From Raskinella chloraquaticus (SeqCode) (lineage in GTDB: Bacteria > Pseudomonadota > Alphaproteobacteria > Rhizobiales > UBA4765), in NCBI GenBank assembly GCA_002365175.1, contig DEZK01000027.1, forward strand, positions 70,747 to 134,746: DNA of 64,000 bases. The letters are read 5' to 3'. How positions within the stretch are numbered: the first letter of the stretch is position 1; every line of letters begins with the position of its first letter. This document shows positions 33,581-43,304 of the stretch, one piece after another. The notes beneath the pieces were generated by a model. That model made no database searches, was not told the DNA's origin, and saw only the letters and a list, made by a program, of their open reading frames with translations. The position numbers and the translations under genes are program-made.

Positions 33581-34357
33581 ATGCAAAACTTCGATCGTCC
33601 CGTTTACGCGCCCTATGCGCGTTCGATGGACATGTCCGTCGACCAGGGCCTTCGCAGCTTCATGCTTGGCGTCTTCAACTACATGGCGCTTGGCGTGGCT
33701 TTGACGGGCCTTGCCGCCTATCTTGTCGCTAGTCTGGCTGTCACAGGCGATGCCTCGCAGGCGGCGGCGCGCATCGGCCAGAACACCTATCTCACCGAAT
33801 TCGGTCGCCTGGTCTTCGTCAGCCCGCTCAAATGGGTATTGATGCTGGCGCCACTGGGCTTTGTTTTTGCCCTGTCAGCCGGGTTTGAGCGCTTCAGCAC
33901 CTCGACGCTCCAGTTATTGTTCTGGCTCTTCTGCGGCGTCATGGGCGTGTCGATGGGGACCATCTTCCTCGTCTACAAGCTGGGGTCGATTGTTCAGGTG
34001 TTCTTCATGACAGGCGCCTCCTTTGCCGCGCTGTCGCTGTGGGGCTACACCACCAAGCGCGACCTCACCGGCATGGGCAATTTCCTGTTCATGGGCCTGA
34101 TCGGCATCGTCATCGCCGGCTTGGTCAACCTGTTCCTCGCCTCCTCGGCCCTGCAATTCGCCATTTCCTGCATCGGCATCCTGGTGTTCGCCGGCCTCAC
34201 CGCCTTCGACACCCAGCGCCTGAAGGAATCCTATTACGACGGGCTTGAGCTTGGCGAAGTGCAGAAATTGTCGATTGCCGGCGCGCTGTCGCTTTATCTG
34301 AACTTCATCAACATGTTCCAGATGATGCTGTCGCTCTTTGGTAACCGCAACGACTGA
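33581..34357 (+). CDS. Bax inhibitor-1/YccA family membrane protein
   Basis: 258 residues with AGGGG nine bases before the ATG. Seven hydrophobic segments run from residue 28 to the end. The family signature sits near the C-terminus: GILVFAGLTAFDTQRLKE, with the Asp pair that gates pH-sensitive calcium leak in bacterial homologues, then LSLYLNFINMFQMML. Inner-membrane protein thought to modulate ion or protease homeostasis. Long in-frame readings upstream of 33581 overlap the preceding permease gene and lack membrane character, so are not used. Confidence 0.92.
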   Translation: MQNFDRPVYAPYARSMDMSVDQGLRSFMLGVFNYMALGVALTGLAAYLVASLAVTGDASQAAARIGQNTYLTEFGRLVFVSPLKWVLMLAPLGFVFALSAGFERFSTSTLQLLFWLFCGVMGVSMGTIFLVYKLGSIVQVFFMTGASFAALSLWGYTTKRDLTGMGNFLFMGLIGIVIAGLVNLFLASSALQFAISCIGILVFAGLTAFDTQRLKESYYDGLELGEVQKLSIAGALSLYLNFINMFQMMLSLFGNRND

Positions 34358-34383
34358 TCGCCTGAGCACAACACTTCAAATCG

Positions 34384-34410
34384 CAGGCCCCGGATGCATT
34401 CCGGGGCCTG
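34384..34410. terminator. Bidirectional hairpin between convergent genes
   Basis: CAGGCCCCGG (34384-34393) and CCGGGGCCTG (34401-34410) form a perfect 10-bp stem with a seven-base loop, centred between the BI-1 gene ending at 34357 and the DUF2794 gene ending at 34417. T-richness after the stem is weak, but the position between converging transcripts supports a shared terminator. Confidence 0.65.
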
Positions 34411-34416
34411 TTGCGT

Positions 34417-34785
34417 TCAGGTGACCAGTTTGGGCTTTTTTGACAGGATGCGCAGCACCTGTGTCAGGTCCTGGCCACGTTTGAGGATGCGGCCATCAGC
34501 GGTCATGACGCTGTAGATACCCTGCTTGCGGGCGTTGCGCGGGGTCTTGGCGATGCGGTAGAGCGGCATTTCGCTGGAGCGTCGAAAAACCGAAAAAACC
34601 GCCTGTTCGCTCAACATGTCGATGGCATAGTCGCGCCATTCGCCCGCCGCCACCATCACCCCGTAGAGGCGCAGGATGACCTGCAATTCGCGTCGGTCAA
34701 ACATGATCCGTGGACGCGGTGCTGCCAGCGGAAAGGCGAGGACCGCACCTTTGGCGCTGTCGTGACCTGCATCTGTCTCAGCCAC
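34417..34785 (-). CDS. DUF2794 protein
   Basis: 122 residues from a GTG with GGGAGG four bases upstream; a longer in-frame reading to 35058 is Pro/Gly-rich filler and is rejected. The domain opens with PRIMFDRRELQVILRLYG and continues with GEWRDYAIDML, AVFSVFRRSSEMPLYRI and ADGRILKRGQ, the recognisable DUF2794 core found in alphaproteobacteria. Small, basic, cytoplasmic, no known function. It regularly stands beside the BI-1 gene in this order. Confidence 0.88.
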   Translation of the reverse strand: MAETDAGHDSAKGAVLAFPLAAPRPRIMFDRRELQVILRLYGVMVAAGEWRDYAIDMLSEQAVFSVFRRSSEMPLYRIAKTPRNARKQGIYSVMTADGRILKRGQDLTQVLRILSKKPKLVT

Positions 34786-35217
34786 ATGTCCTCCCTCGCC
34801 TGGCCCGCTGACGGGACCTTGCTGCGGGCCCCGGCTCGATGATTGCCAAAACATGCCGTGAACCGCCGGGCTCTGCAAGGGTGCGACATATCGTCCTAGA
34901 ACTGGCAAAAGCGGCAGCACAACCAGCCCAGAAAAATAGACGATAATGTCACGTTTCCGCCCCAATACTGTCGCGTTAGCGCCATGCGCCGTCGTCATCA
35001 TCCAGATGTTGCCTCGGGCTTGGTCCGGGGGCGGCGGCACCCCAGCCCCCAGCCCCAACGTCGCCTCCGGACCAGCCCACCCAACCCCGCCCCTGTCAAA
35101 CCGTAACAGTTGCCATGGTCAGAATGGCGGTGGCACTGTTTTTTAACGGCGAAAAGCTAAACTCCCCCTGATTTTTGACACGATGCGCGCCTGTGGCAGT
35201 CCAGGAAGCGGGGACAG
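34786..35217. other. 432-base gap between divergent genes, no gene recognised
   Basis: Lies between the DUF2794 start (minus) and the flippase start (plus), so it should hold both promoters. I see no convincing -35/-10 pair, hairpin with T-run or conserved RNA. The stretch 35020-35095 is very C-rich (repeated CCCCAG blocks), and 35140-35180 is locally A/T-rich just before the flippase start. Confidence 0.5.
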
Positions 35218-36618
35218 TTGAGCGATATCAGTCTCCAGATCGGCGCCAAGAGCACTTCCACGCCTGCGGAACTGAAGGCGGACAAGCCAGCGTGGTGGCG
35301 GGTGGTGTTGCGGCGCGTTTCTGCGTCGGGCATGGGCGCTCAGGCTGCCGTTCTTGCGTTCGCGCTGCGACTGGCAAGCGCTGTGATCACCTATGCGATG
35401 CAGATTTGGCTGGCCCGCAGCATCGGTGCCGGCGAATACGGCATCTATGTCTATGTGTGGTCGGTTGTGCTGATTGTCGGACATCTGGCGGGACTGGGTC
35501 TTTCCTTGTCAGCGCCCCGGCTCATTGCCGAATTGAAAGCCAATCACGACATCGCCGGCTTGCGCGGCTTCCTGCGGGTGAGCCGCATCATCGCCGTCAT
35601 CAGCGCTACCATCGTTGCGGCGATGATGATCCATGTCATTAACATCGTCTGGTCAATCGCGGATGCGCATATCGCGCCGCTCATCCTGGTGCTGTGCTGC
35701 CTGCCGCTGTTTACTCTAACGGAAATCCAGGACGCGCTCGCGCGCTGCCATGACGCGCCGCTGCTCGGGTTAGCGCCGCCTTATCTTCTGCGCCCGCTTC
35801 TGCTGTTTGCTGTCGCGCTTCTGGCACTTGCGGCAGGCTTCATGCCCAATGCCCGGACCATTGCCGTCAGTGCCGTCATCGCCACCTGGGCCACTGGTAT
35901 CGTTCAGGCGATATTGCTGTCGCGCCTGCTGGCAAACCGGGTCACGGCCGGATCGCTTTCTTACGCAACGCCGGCATGGCTTGCCGCCAGCCTGCCCTTG
36001 CTGGTGTCGGAAGGCTCACGCATCATCGTGCAGAACAGCGATGTGGTCATCCTTGCGTTTCTTGCAACGCCGCAGGATGTCGGCGCCTATTATGCTGTGA
36101 CGAAAACCATGGTGCTGGGTGCGTTTGTGTCCTTTGCGGTGGGGGCGGCGGTGTCGCATCGTCTGGCTGCACACCACACGCGTGGCGAGAAGGATAAGCT
36201 TGCCGCCATTGTGAGGCGGAGCACGGGCTGGATGTTCTGGGCGAGTTTCGCCTCGCTTGCGCTCATGCTGGCGCTAGGCCGCCCGTTTCTGTCGCTGTTT
36301 GGGAGTGATTTCGTCCCCTACTACCCGCTGATGTTTGTCATGGCGCTCGGCTTCCTTGCCCGCGCCTCGATCGGGCCGGCAGAGCGTCTTTTGGCAGCGA
36401 TCGGCGATCAGGCCGCCTGCGCCCGCGTCTATGTGATTACCCTGGTGACTGGCCTCGTCCTGCAGGCAGCGCTTGCTTATGCCTTCGGTGTCGCCGGGCT
36501 GGCGATTGCGGCAGCGCTGACGCTCATCATCGAAACCATGTTGCTGATTTCGGCAGCGTGGCGGCGCCATCGCCTGGCACTTGGCATCTGGCGGCGCGGG
36601 CCGATCATTCAGAGCTGA
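35218..36618 (+). CDS. Polysaccharide flippase (MATE/Wzx-like, oligosaccharide flippase family)
   Basis: 466-residue membrane protein with about twelve to fourteen hydrophobic segments and the family opening ALRLASAVITYAMQIWLARSIGAGEYGIY (residues 49-77). Such proteins move lipid-linked glycans across the inner membrane. The start is TTG with GGGG five bases before it; the first ATG, codon 39, would remove part of the conserved N-terminus. It ends ten bases inside the convergent acyl-CoA ligase gene. No glycosyltransferase is adjacent; the three at 52-56 kb are possible clients but that is speculation. Confidence 0.86.
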   Translation: MSDISLQIGAKSTSTPAELKADKPAWWRVVLRRVSASGMGAQAAVLAFALRLASAVITYAMQIWLARSIGAGEYGIYVYVWSVVLIVGHLAGLGLSLSAPRLIAELKANHDIAGLRGFLRVSRIIAVISATIVAAMMIHVINIVWSIADAHIAPLILVLCCLPLFTLTEIQDALARCHDAPLLGLAPPYLLRPLLLFAVALLALAAGFMPNARTIAVSAVIATWATGIVQAILLSRLLANRVTAGSLSYATPAWLAASLPLLVSEGSRIIVQNSDVVILAFLATPQDVGAYYAVTKTMVLGAFVSFAVGAAVSHRLAAHHTRGEKDKLAAIVRRSTGWMFWASFASLALMLALGRPFLSLFGSDFVPYYPLMFVMALGFLARASIGPAERLLAAIGDQAACARVYVITLVTGLVLQAALAYAFGVAGLAIAAALTLIIETMLLISAAWRRHRLALGIWRRGPIIQS

Positions 36619-38225
36619 TCGCGCAGCAGGCGACGGATGATCTTGCCGGTCGTTGTCATCGGCAGGCTGTCGACGAAGGCGATCTCGCGCGGATACTCAT
36701 GAGCCGATAATCTCTCGCGAACAAAGGCGCTGATGTCGTTGCGCAACGTCTCGCTTTCACTGTGGCCGGCTTTCAACTGGATGAAAGCCTTGACGATTTC
36801 GGTGCGCAGCGCATCCGGCTTGCCGATCACGGCGGCAAGGGCAACGGCCGGGTGTTTCAGCAGGCAGTCCTCGATCTCGCCCGGGCCGATACGGTAGCCG
36901 GCCGACGTGATGACATCATCATCGCGGCCGATGAAATGGACATAGCCCTCTTCATCAACCAGCCCCTGATCGCCGGTTGTCATCCAGTCGCCGATGAATT
37001 TGCGGGTGGTCGCCTCCGGTTGATTCCAGTAGGCCAGAAACATCACCGGATCAGGGCGCCTGACAGCGATCTGGCCCGGCTCCATGGCGGCGCATATTGT
37101 TCCGTCATCACGGATGACGGCCACCTCATGGCCGGGTACCGGCTTGCCGATGAAGCCGGCTTTGCTGACGCCAATGCGGGCGCAGGACGCAAGCACGAGA
37201 TTGCATTCCGTCTGGCCATAGAATTCATTGACCGCGAAGCCGAAGGCCTCGCGCGACCAGGCAAAGGTTTCAGCCCCGAGGCTTTCTCCCCCTGAGCCTA
37301 TGGTGCGCAAAACAAGCTTGTGGCGCCCGGCAGGCAGCGGGGCGGTGCGCAGCATTTTCAGAGCCGTTGGCGGGATGAAGGCATTACGGACCGCGAAGTC
37401 GGCCATGAGCCCGTAAGCGCGATCAGGGTCGAATTTTTCATTGCGCCCGGCCACGACCGGCAGACCGAAATGAAGGGCGGGCAGCAGGATGTTGAGCAGC
37501 CCTCCCGCCCAGGCCCAGTCAGCGGGCGTCCACAGCCGGTCTCCCTCCTCGGGCAGAAAGGCATGTGCCATCTGGACGCCTGGCAGATGGCCAAGGACAA
37601 CACGATGGGCATGGAGCGCGCCTTTGGGCGGGCCGGTCGTGCCGGATGTGTAGATCATCATCGCCGGATCATCGGGCCCGGTGTCGGCGGTCACAAACCG
37701 GTCGCGGGCACCCGCCAGCAGCGCCGTGAATTCCAGCGCGCCGGCGGCCGGGCCCTCGGTCGAGAGCAATGTCGACAGCGCCGGCAAGCGAGCGCGAATC
37801 TCGGCGATCTTGGCAAGGCCCACGAGATTGCTGATCGCCAGTGTGACGCCGGCATCGCGCAAACGATATTCCAGCGCCTCGACCCCGAAGAGAACGGCGA
37901 GCGGCAGGGCGATCGCGCCCAGCTTGTAGAGCGCCATGTGAATGACCGGCACCTGCCAGCCCTGCGGCAGGATGATGGCGACGCGATCACTGCGCTGAAT
38001 GCCCAGCGCCTGGAGCGCGTTGGCCAGACGATTGGCCTGTTTCTGCATATCGGCGAAGCTCAGCGCGGCGATGCGGTCGTGGTCATCCTTCCACAAGATG
38101 GCGGGGCGCGTCGGGTCAGTTTCGGCCCAGCGATCACAACAATAGGTAGCAATGTTGTAGCGAGCAGGAATCTGCCACGTAAAATTCCGGCGGAGGGACT
38201 GGTAATCGTCAGCGCTGTGCAGCAT
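36609..38225 (-). CDS. Acyl-CoA synthetase, AMP-forming (acetyl/medium-chain type)
   Basis: 538-residue ANL-superfamily ligase: acid + ATP + CoA to acyl-CoA. P-loop MIYTSGTTGPPKGALHAH is near residues 190-207, NEFYGQTECNLVLASC is the A5 motif, TTGDQGLVDEEGYVHFIGRDDDVI the hinge region, and Lys in TTTGKIIRRLLR is the adenylation Lys. The sequence style is closest to acetyl-CoA/medium-chain synthetases (ACSM-like). It is alone on its strand apart from the CAP lipoprotein 21 bases upstream; substrate open. Confidence 0.88.
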   Translation of the reverse strand: MLHSADDYQSLRRNFTWQIPARYNIATYCCDRWAETDPTRPAILWKDDHDRIAALSFADMQKQANRLANALQALGIQRSDRVAIILPQGWQVPVIHMALYKLGAIALPLAVLFGVEALEYRLRDAGVTLAISNLVGLAKIAEIRARLPALSTLLSTEGPAAGALEFTALLAGARDRFVTADTGPDDPAMMIYTSGTTGPPKGALHAHRVVLGHLPGVQMAHAFLPEEGDRLWTPADWAWAGGLLNILLPALHFGLPVVAGRNEKFDPDRAYGLMADFAVRNAFIPPTALKMLRTAPLPAGRHKLVLRTIGSGGESLGAETFAWSREAFGFAVNEFYGQTECNLVLASCARIGVSKAGFIGKPVPGHEVAVIRDDGTICAAMEPGQIAVRRPDPVMFLAYWNQPEATTRKFIGDWMTTGDQGLVDEEGYVHFIGRDDDVITSAGYRIGPGEIEDCLLKHPAVALAAVIGKPDALRTEIVKAFIQLKAGHSESETLRNDISAFVRERLSAHEYPREIAFVDSLPMTTTGKIIRRLLRDQL

Positions 38226-38246
38226 CGCCGTGCTCCGATGATCGCC

Positions 38247-38771
38247 TCACCCCTTGCGAGCCATCACCAGCACCCAGAACACACTATATTTCGAGCGCGG
38301 TGCATAGATGGCGGCAATACCAAAATGCGTGGCGCCGGGCAGCTTCAACACCTGGTCATGCGGCTTTGAGCCGCGCCAGCCGGAAAAGGCTTCAGCGAGC
38401 GTGTGATAGCCGGCTGATACATTTTCACCCGCCTGCACCACCTGAATGCCGCGCCTGTTCAATCGCTCGGTGATGGCTGTCTGCGTCAGGGAAGCCTTGA
38501 TGTCGTCGCGCCCGGCAAGCGTTGCCGCCATCTCGCGCGCGACCTCGACAAGGCGCGGATCAGGCTCAACCGCCGACAGACCAAAATTATGCCGATAGCC
38601 GGTGAAGACCGACGCTGCGGTTGGCAGATCGACCGTCAGCCCGTAGCGCGCCATATCCTGAAAGAGCGGCGGTACGGGGCGCGAGCCGAGGCGGGGCTCG
38701 CCACAGCCGGTCAGGGTCAGGCAGAGGGCCGCCAGCAGCGTCAGCGACAGCGGGGACTTCATATGCGTCAT
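38247..38771 (-). CDS. CAP-domain (SCP/PR-1-like) lipoprotein
   Basis: 174 residues. A lipobox LTGC (residues 20-23) after a hydrophobic core marks a lipoprotein; Gly follows the Cys. Start is the third of three consecutive ATG/ATG/ATG codons, which puts GGAG six bases upstream. The CAP core shows GENVSAGYHTLAEAFSGWRG, then SKPHDQVLKLPGATHFGIA and a C-terminal VFWVLVMA strand. CAP proteins in bacteria bind lipids or sterols or act on the envelope; no precise role can be assigned. Confidence 0.82.
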   Translation of the reverse strand: MTHMKSPLSLTLLAALCLTLTGCGEPRLGSRPVPPLFQDMARYGLTVDLPTAASVFTGYRHNFGLSAVEPDPRLVEVAREMAATLAGRDDIKASLTQTAITERLNRRGIQVVQAGENVSAGYHTLAEAFSGWRGSKPHDQVLKLPGATHFGIAAIYAPRSKYSVFWVLVMARKG

Positions 38772-38814
38772 CATCATCTCCAGGGCATCGCCCGCCAGTC
38801 ATGGGAAGGGGTCA

Positions 38815-41160
38815 TCAGCGGATGACAAACCCGGCTTCGGCGAAGCGACGCACGATCTCGAAGCGCAGATCACTACAGACTGTTGCGACATTGTCGACAT
38901 TGGCGACAACGCTGCGCAGCTCGAAAATCATCGCGCCTTCGGTGATCTCGCTCATCAACACCTTCGGCGAGGGCTGTGGCAAGATCATCGGATGCACCCT
39001 GGCGATCTCAACCAGAAGATCGCGGACGTTATGGGGATCGACGCTGTGGGCGACGCCAACACGTATCTTGGCCTGGCCCAGCAGATCGTTGTGCATCCAG
39101 TTTTTGACATTGCCGGAGACCAGTGCGGAATTTGGTACAATCAGCACGGCGCGATCGAAGGTTTCGATTTCAGTGGCGCGGACGTTGATGCGCTTCACAT
39201 AGCCTTCGGCATCGCCGACAACGATAAGATCGCCCGATTTTATCGGGCGTTCGGCAAGAAGAATGAGCCCTGACACAAAGTTCGATACGATCGACTGGAG
39301 GCCGAAGCCGATACCAACCGACAGAGCGCCGGCGACGATGGCGAGGTTCTGGAAATCAATGCCGAGATAGGTAAAGCCGATGGCGGCGGCGATGATGATG
39401 CCGATATAGCCGATGCCGGTATAGATCGAGTTGCGCAGGCCGATATCCATGCGGGTGGCTGGCAGAAAGCGCTGGTCCAGCCAGCGCTGGACCGCCCGGG
39501 TGATGATGAGGCCGATGGTAAAGATGCCAAGGCTGCCGAGAAGGGCTGCGAGCGACAGGGTGATGCCGCCGATCTTCACCCCGAAGAAGGCGGCGCGCAT
39601 CATGTCGAGCGCGTCGCGTGAATCAACGCCCCATGGCGCGATCAGCATGAAGACCGCAATAATCGTAACGAAGGCACGCAGGATACCGGAACTCAGAATG
39701 CCGGAGAGCGCAACGGAACTTGATTCGATGCCCAGCATGATGGCAAGGCGCCGGCCGGCGCGCGTGTCGGGGCGGGTGATCTCGCCGACCGCGACATCTA
39801 TGAGGTTAAGAGCAATCACCAGCACGCCGAGGATGATGACCGCCCAGACGACCTGCCCGGCCAGAAATGACGCAAAGGCGAGATAGCCGAAGAGCGCGCC
39901 GCCACCGACAAACAGAACGGCGAGCCAGAGCGCCAGCCTTAGTGTCCGCCACAGCGGCGAACTCAGTGCCGGATCACCATAGGCGCTTTTTGCGCGCTCC
40001 TCCTGTTCCGAGTTCTCGACATAGGCGACGGCTGCGAGGCCGGCGGCAAGAACGATCGAGAAAATGAGCGCCTTCGTGCCGAACGTGGCAAGCGTCACCG
40101 GCAGGGGAACGGCGATGGTGTTGTTAAACTGCTGGAGGAGATGAAAGCCGGCAATGACGGAGGCGATGGCTGTGAGGCTTGCCATGGCAGGTTGCGCCAG
40201 ACGGTCGGACATCGGCAACAAGCGCCATAATGGCCGGGCGGGCTCAAACAGTGTGAGGGCTATCGCCCTGACGCCGGTCAAGATGGCGGTGGCATAAATC
40301 ACCGCATCGGCAAGGATGCGGAAACGGAAGGGCAGCAGATCAAGCCCGGCCAGAACGCGGGCCACAAGAAAGACAACTGCCACCGGCAAAAGGGCGTTGA
40401 TGAGCGCTGTCCATACCGCCAGCAGGGCGCGCTCCATGGGGCTTGGCTTGTCGGCTTTGCCGTGACGGAAAAGAGCGCTGACCGGCGCTGACAGCAGGCG
40501 CTGGCGGACGGGGCGGTAGAGGATGGTGGCAACGCCAATCACCGCCAGAAGGACAGCAAATTCAAGAAAATTACCGGTCCTGCTGAGGATGGCAATCCAG
40601 TCGGAGACAAGATAGCTGATACCCACGGTGATGCGCGGGAGGGCGCTGAACACCTCGCGCCAGAGGCTGGGATCGAGAATCGACTGGGTGTGCTCGAAGA
40701 TCTGACGGGTGAAAAGATCGCGCCGGCGCTCGATAATGCGGTCGGACAATTGCGACAGGTCAACCTGCAGCACACGCGCCTGGCGGAGCGCGGTGTTCAA
40801 TTCGTTGAGGTTTTTGCTTTCCGCCTCGCGGTCCTTCGTTATCTCCGGTGCTTCACTCTGCCCGCCTTCAGGCTTCGGCCCGATCTGTTTCAGTCGTTCA
40901 TCGCTCGCCTTGGCGTCGGGTTCAAGATCAACAATAAGGTCACCAAGATCGCCGCTGGCGCCGTCGATGTCACTGCGCAATCCCGATAATTCGTCCTGGG
41001 TGAGACCTTGGCGCTGGAGGGCTGCATTGAGCCGTTCAATCAGCGCGCGATGGGTATCGAGACGCTTCTTGACGGTGGCATCGGTCGCCAGCGCTGCGCC
41101 GGCGAATGCCAGGCACATCAGGATCGTTGCCAGAATCTGGCATAGCCGCGTTGTCCGCAT
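38815..41160 (-). CDS. Large mechanosensitive channel, DUF3772 + MscS
   Basis: 781 residues. Signal peptide ending near ALATD, a periplasmic coiled-coil-rich DUF3772 region (about 30-190), about eight to ten transmembrane segments, and a C-terminal MscS module whose pore helix is IVAGALSVGIGFGLQSIVSNFVSG (near residues 620-643), followed by the beta domain ERPIKSGDLIVVGDAEGYVKRI. It opens on membrane tension to release solutes during osmotic downshock. MscK/YjeP-like layout. The final residues GFVIR are the usual closing strand. Confidence 0.9.
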   Translation of the reverse strand: MRTTRLCQILATILMCLAFAGAALATDATVKKRLDTHRALIERLNAALQRQGLTQDELSGLRSDIDGASGDLGDLIVDLEPDAKASDERLKQIGPKPEGGQSEAPEITKDREAESKNLNELNTALRQARVLQVDLSQLSDRIIERRRDLFTRQIFEHTQSILDPSLWREVFSALPRITVGISYLVSDWIAILSRTGNFLEFAVLLAVIGVATILYRPVRQRLLSAPVSALFRHGKADKPSPMERALLAVWTALINALLPVAVVFLVARVLAGLDLLPFRFRILADAVIYATAILTGVRAIALTLFEPARPLWRLLPMSDRLAQPAMASLTAIASVIAGFHLLQQFNNTIAVPLPVTLATFGTKALIFSIVLAAGLAAVAYVENSEQEERAKSAYGDPALSSPLWRTLRLALWLAVLFVGGGALFGYLAFASFLAGQVVWAVIILGVLVIALNLIDVAVGEITRPDTRAGRRLAIMLGIESSSVALSGILSSGILRAFVTIIAVFMLIAPWGVDSRDALDMMRAAFFGVKIGGITLSLAALLGSLGIFTIGLIITRAVQRWLDQRFLPATRMDIGLRNSIYTGIGYIGIIIAAAIGFTYLGIDFQNLAIVAGALSVGIGFGLQSIVSNFVSGLILLAERPIKSGDLIVVGDAEGYVKRINVRATEIETFDRAVLIVPNSALVSGNVKNWMHNDLLGQAKIRVGVAHSVDPHNVRDLLVEIARVHPMILPQPSPKVLMSEITEGAMIFELRSVVANVDNVATVCSDLRFEIVRRFAEAGFVIR

Positions 41161-41228
41161 CCCGGTCTCCTCACCTACGAATCAGGCGGGCCCAAGGCAA
41201 ACGAAAGCTTGCAGCGGGTCAAGTGTGC

Positions 41229-43304
41229 TCAATCGAGGCGGATTCTCACCGACGCGCTCGCCCCGCTGCGATCATTGACCGAGATGCGGACGAAGCCAGG
41301 CCCACGCGGCAGCCATTCGGCGCTGCGGCGGATGTCGTCTCCGGGCAATGGCACGCCATCGACGAACCATTGCAGCGGCGTCACGCCGCCCGCACCCTTG
41401 AGAAGGATCGGCTCGTCCGGATTGCGTTCCAGGCGGGAGCCGTCGGGCGGGAAGGCGACGCTGAGGCGTGCTTCGCCCAACGTTCCGCCATGGGACTGGC
41501 TGAAGCGATAAGCAGCCTGACCAAACGCACGCAAAGGCGGGGGAAGGGACGCGTTCGTCACCGACAGCGCGCCGTCTGGCGGCGCTGGCAGATCGCCGGC
41601 GCGCGGCAATCTGGCGAAGGCTTCAAACAATAGCGGCGCTGCGGCGCCGCGCCCGGTCAGGCCGGAAACCGCTCCGTTATCGGGGCGGCCAACCCATACG
41701 GCAATCGTCGTCTGCCGGGTGAAGCCAACCGCCCAGGCGTCGCGAAAACCATAGGACGTCCCTGTCTTGAAGGCGAACTGCCCGCCCAGCATGCCATCGG
41801 GCGGTGGTGCCTGACGCAGGATGTCGGCGACATAAAAGGCAGCGAGAGGGTCGCTCAGGCGCTGCTCGATCACCGGATCGCTGGCCTGCGAGCGAAGCGC
41901 GATGGTTGTGCCGCCGCGCGCCAGTCCGCTATAGAGCCGCGCGAGATCGCTCAAACTCATCCCCAGCCCACCCAGACCAACGGCAAGACCGGGCACGGTG
42001 CCGTTTGGCAGGATTGTGGCCGCGCCTGCCGCGTTGAGGCGTGACAGGAACCGCTGGGGTGTCAGACGTTCGAGAAATTCAATCGCCGGAAGATTAAGCG
42101 ATTGTTGCAATGCCTTGCGCACGCTGAGCGTGCCCTGGTGGCCACGGTCGAAATTGACGGGAGCGTAGGCACCGTAGCGCTGTGCCTCATCGCTCACCAG
42201 CGTCTCGGGGTGAGCAAGCCCCTCATCGAAGGCAAGAGCGTAGATGAACGGCTTCAGCGTCGAGCCGGGCGAGCGCAGCGCCAGCGTCATGTCAACCGCG
42301 CCAGCACGGGTGCGATCAAGATAGCCAGCGGATGCCACATGGGCACGGAGCGCGCCGCTGCCATTATCAAGGACGATGATGGCAGCTGATAATTTCGGTC
42401 CCAGACTTGCCACCCGCTCGGCAATGAGCGCTTCAAGGCTCACTTGCAGAGATTTATCGATCGTCGTGATGATCTGCTGCGAACCGAACGTGGAGGACAT
42501 CAGACGTTCGGCCAGATGGGCGGCGTGAAGGGGTATGGCGCGGCGTGATACGGGTATGACCTCATCGGCGGCGGCGGCGATATCGGCGCTGCTGACGGCA
42601 CCCAGCCGCTCGAGCCGGCGCAAGACACGCTCTCGCGCCTGGCGCGCGGCGGCTACCGCCTGATCGGGGCGGCGTGCCTCGGGGTTTTGCGGCAGCGCGA
42701 CCAGCAGGGCCGTTTCACCGATACTGAGCCGGCGCGGCTCCTTGCCGAAATAGGCGAGGCTTGCGGTGCGCAACCCTTCCAGATTGCCGCCATAGGGCGC
42801 AAGCGTCAGATAGAGGCGCAGGATGTCCCGCTTGCTCAGGCGCGCCTCCAGCGCCAGCGCATGCAACATCTGGTGCAATTTAGCCGTCAGACTGCGCTCC
42901 GGGCGCGGTTCAAGCAGGCGGGCAAGCTGCATGGTGATGGTCGAGCCGCCGGACACCACTCGCCCGCGCCACAGGCGCTGGAAGCCAGCGCGGATCAGTG
43001 CCAGCGCATCGATGCCGCTATGGGAATAAAAACGCCGATCTTCATAGGCGATCAGTAATGCGAGGAAACGCTGGTCAATGGCCTCAACATCCACGGGCAG
43101 GCGCCATTTGCCATCATTGGTGAGGAAGGGACGAAGCAGCTCGCCGTGACGATCAAGGACAAGTGTTGACAGATTGCTGGCCGGCGCGAGGGATGGCGGG
43201 GCAAGCTGACGGATGGCAAAGCGCGCAGCGGGCGGCGCGGCAAATCCGAGCAGCAGCACTGCAGCGCACAGCGCAAGACTGTTCCTTGCCCGCCGGCTGA
43301 TCAT
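41229..43304 (-). CDS. pbpC: Penicillin-binding protein 1C
   Basis: 691-residue bifunctional peptidoglycan synthase anchored by an N-terminal helix. The GT51 glycosyltransferase holds Glu88 in IAYEDRRFYSHSGID and GGSTITMQLARLL. The transpeptidase shows Ser348-xx-Lys351 (PGSTLKPF), SLN at 402-404 and KTGTS at 513-517. A C-terminal BiPBP_C domain of about 90 residues ends the protein. The ATG overlaps the stop of the alpha-2-macroglobulin gene (ATGA); this pair is widely conserved and links cell-wall repair to envelope defence. Confidence 0.94.
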   Translation of the reverse strand: MISRRARNSLALCAAVLLLGFAAPPAARFAIRQLAPPSLAPASNLSTLVLDRHGELLRPFLTNDGKWRLPVDVEAIDQRFLALLIAYEDRRFYSHSGIDALALIRAGFQRLWRGRVVSGGSTITMQLARLLEPRPERSLTAKLHQMLHALALEARLSKRDILRLYLTLAPYGGNLEGLRTASLAYFGKEPRRLSIGETALLVALPQNPEARRPDQAVAAARQARERVLRRLERLGAVSSADIAAAADEVIPVSRRAIPLHAAHLAERLMSSTFGSQQIITTIDKSLQVSLEALIAERVASLGPKLSAAIIVLDNGSGALRAHVASAGYLDRTRAGAVDMTLALRSPGSTLKPFIYALAFDEGLAHPETLVSDEAQRYGAYAPVNFDRGHQGTLSVRKALQQSLNLPAIEFLERLTPQRFLSRLNAAGAATILPNGTVPGLAVGLGGLGMSLSDLARLYSGLARGGTTIALRSQASDPVIEQRLSDPLAAFYVADILRQAPPPDGMLGGQFAFKTGTSYGFRDAWAVGFTRQTTIAVWVGRPDNGAVSGLTGRGAAAPLLFEAFARLPRAGDLPAPPDGALSVTNASLPPPLRAFGQAAYRFSQSHGGTLGEARLSVAFPPDGSRLERNPDEPILLKGAGGVTPLQWFVDGVPLPGDDIRRSAEWLPRGPGFVRISVNDRSGASASVRIRLD

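Noticed and set aside
34786..35058. N-terminal extension of the DUF2794 protein
   Set aside because: Pro/Gly-rich sequence not found in the family; GGGAGG before GTG at 34785 marks the start.
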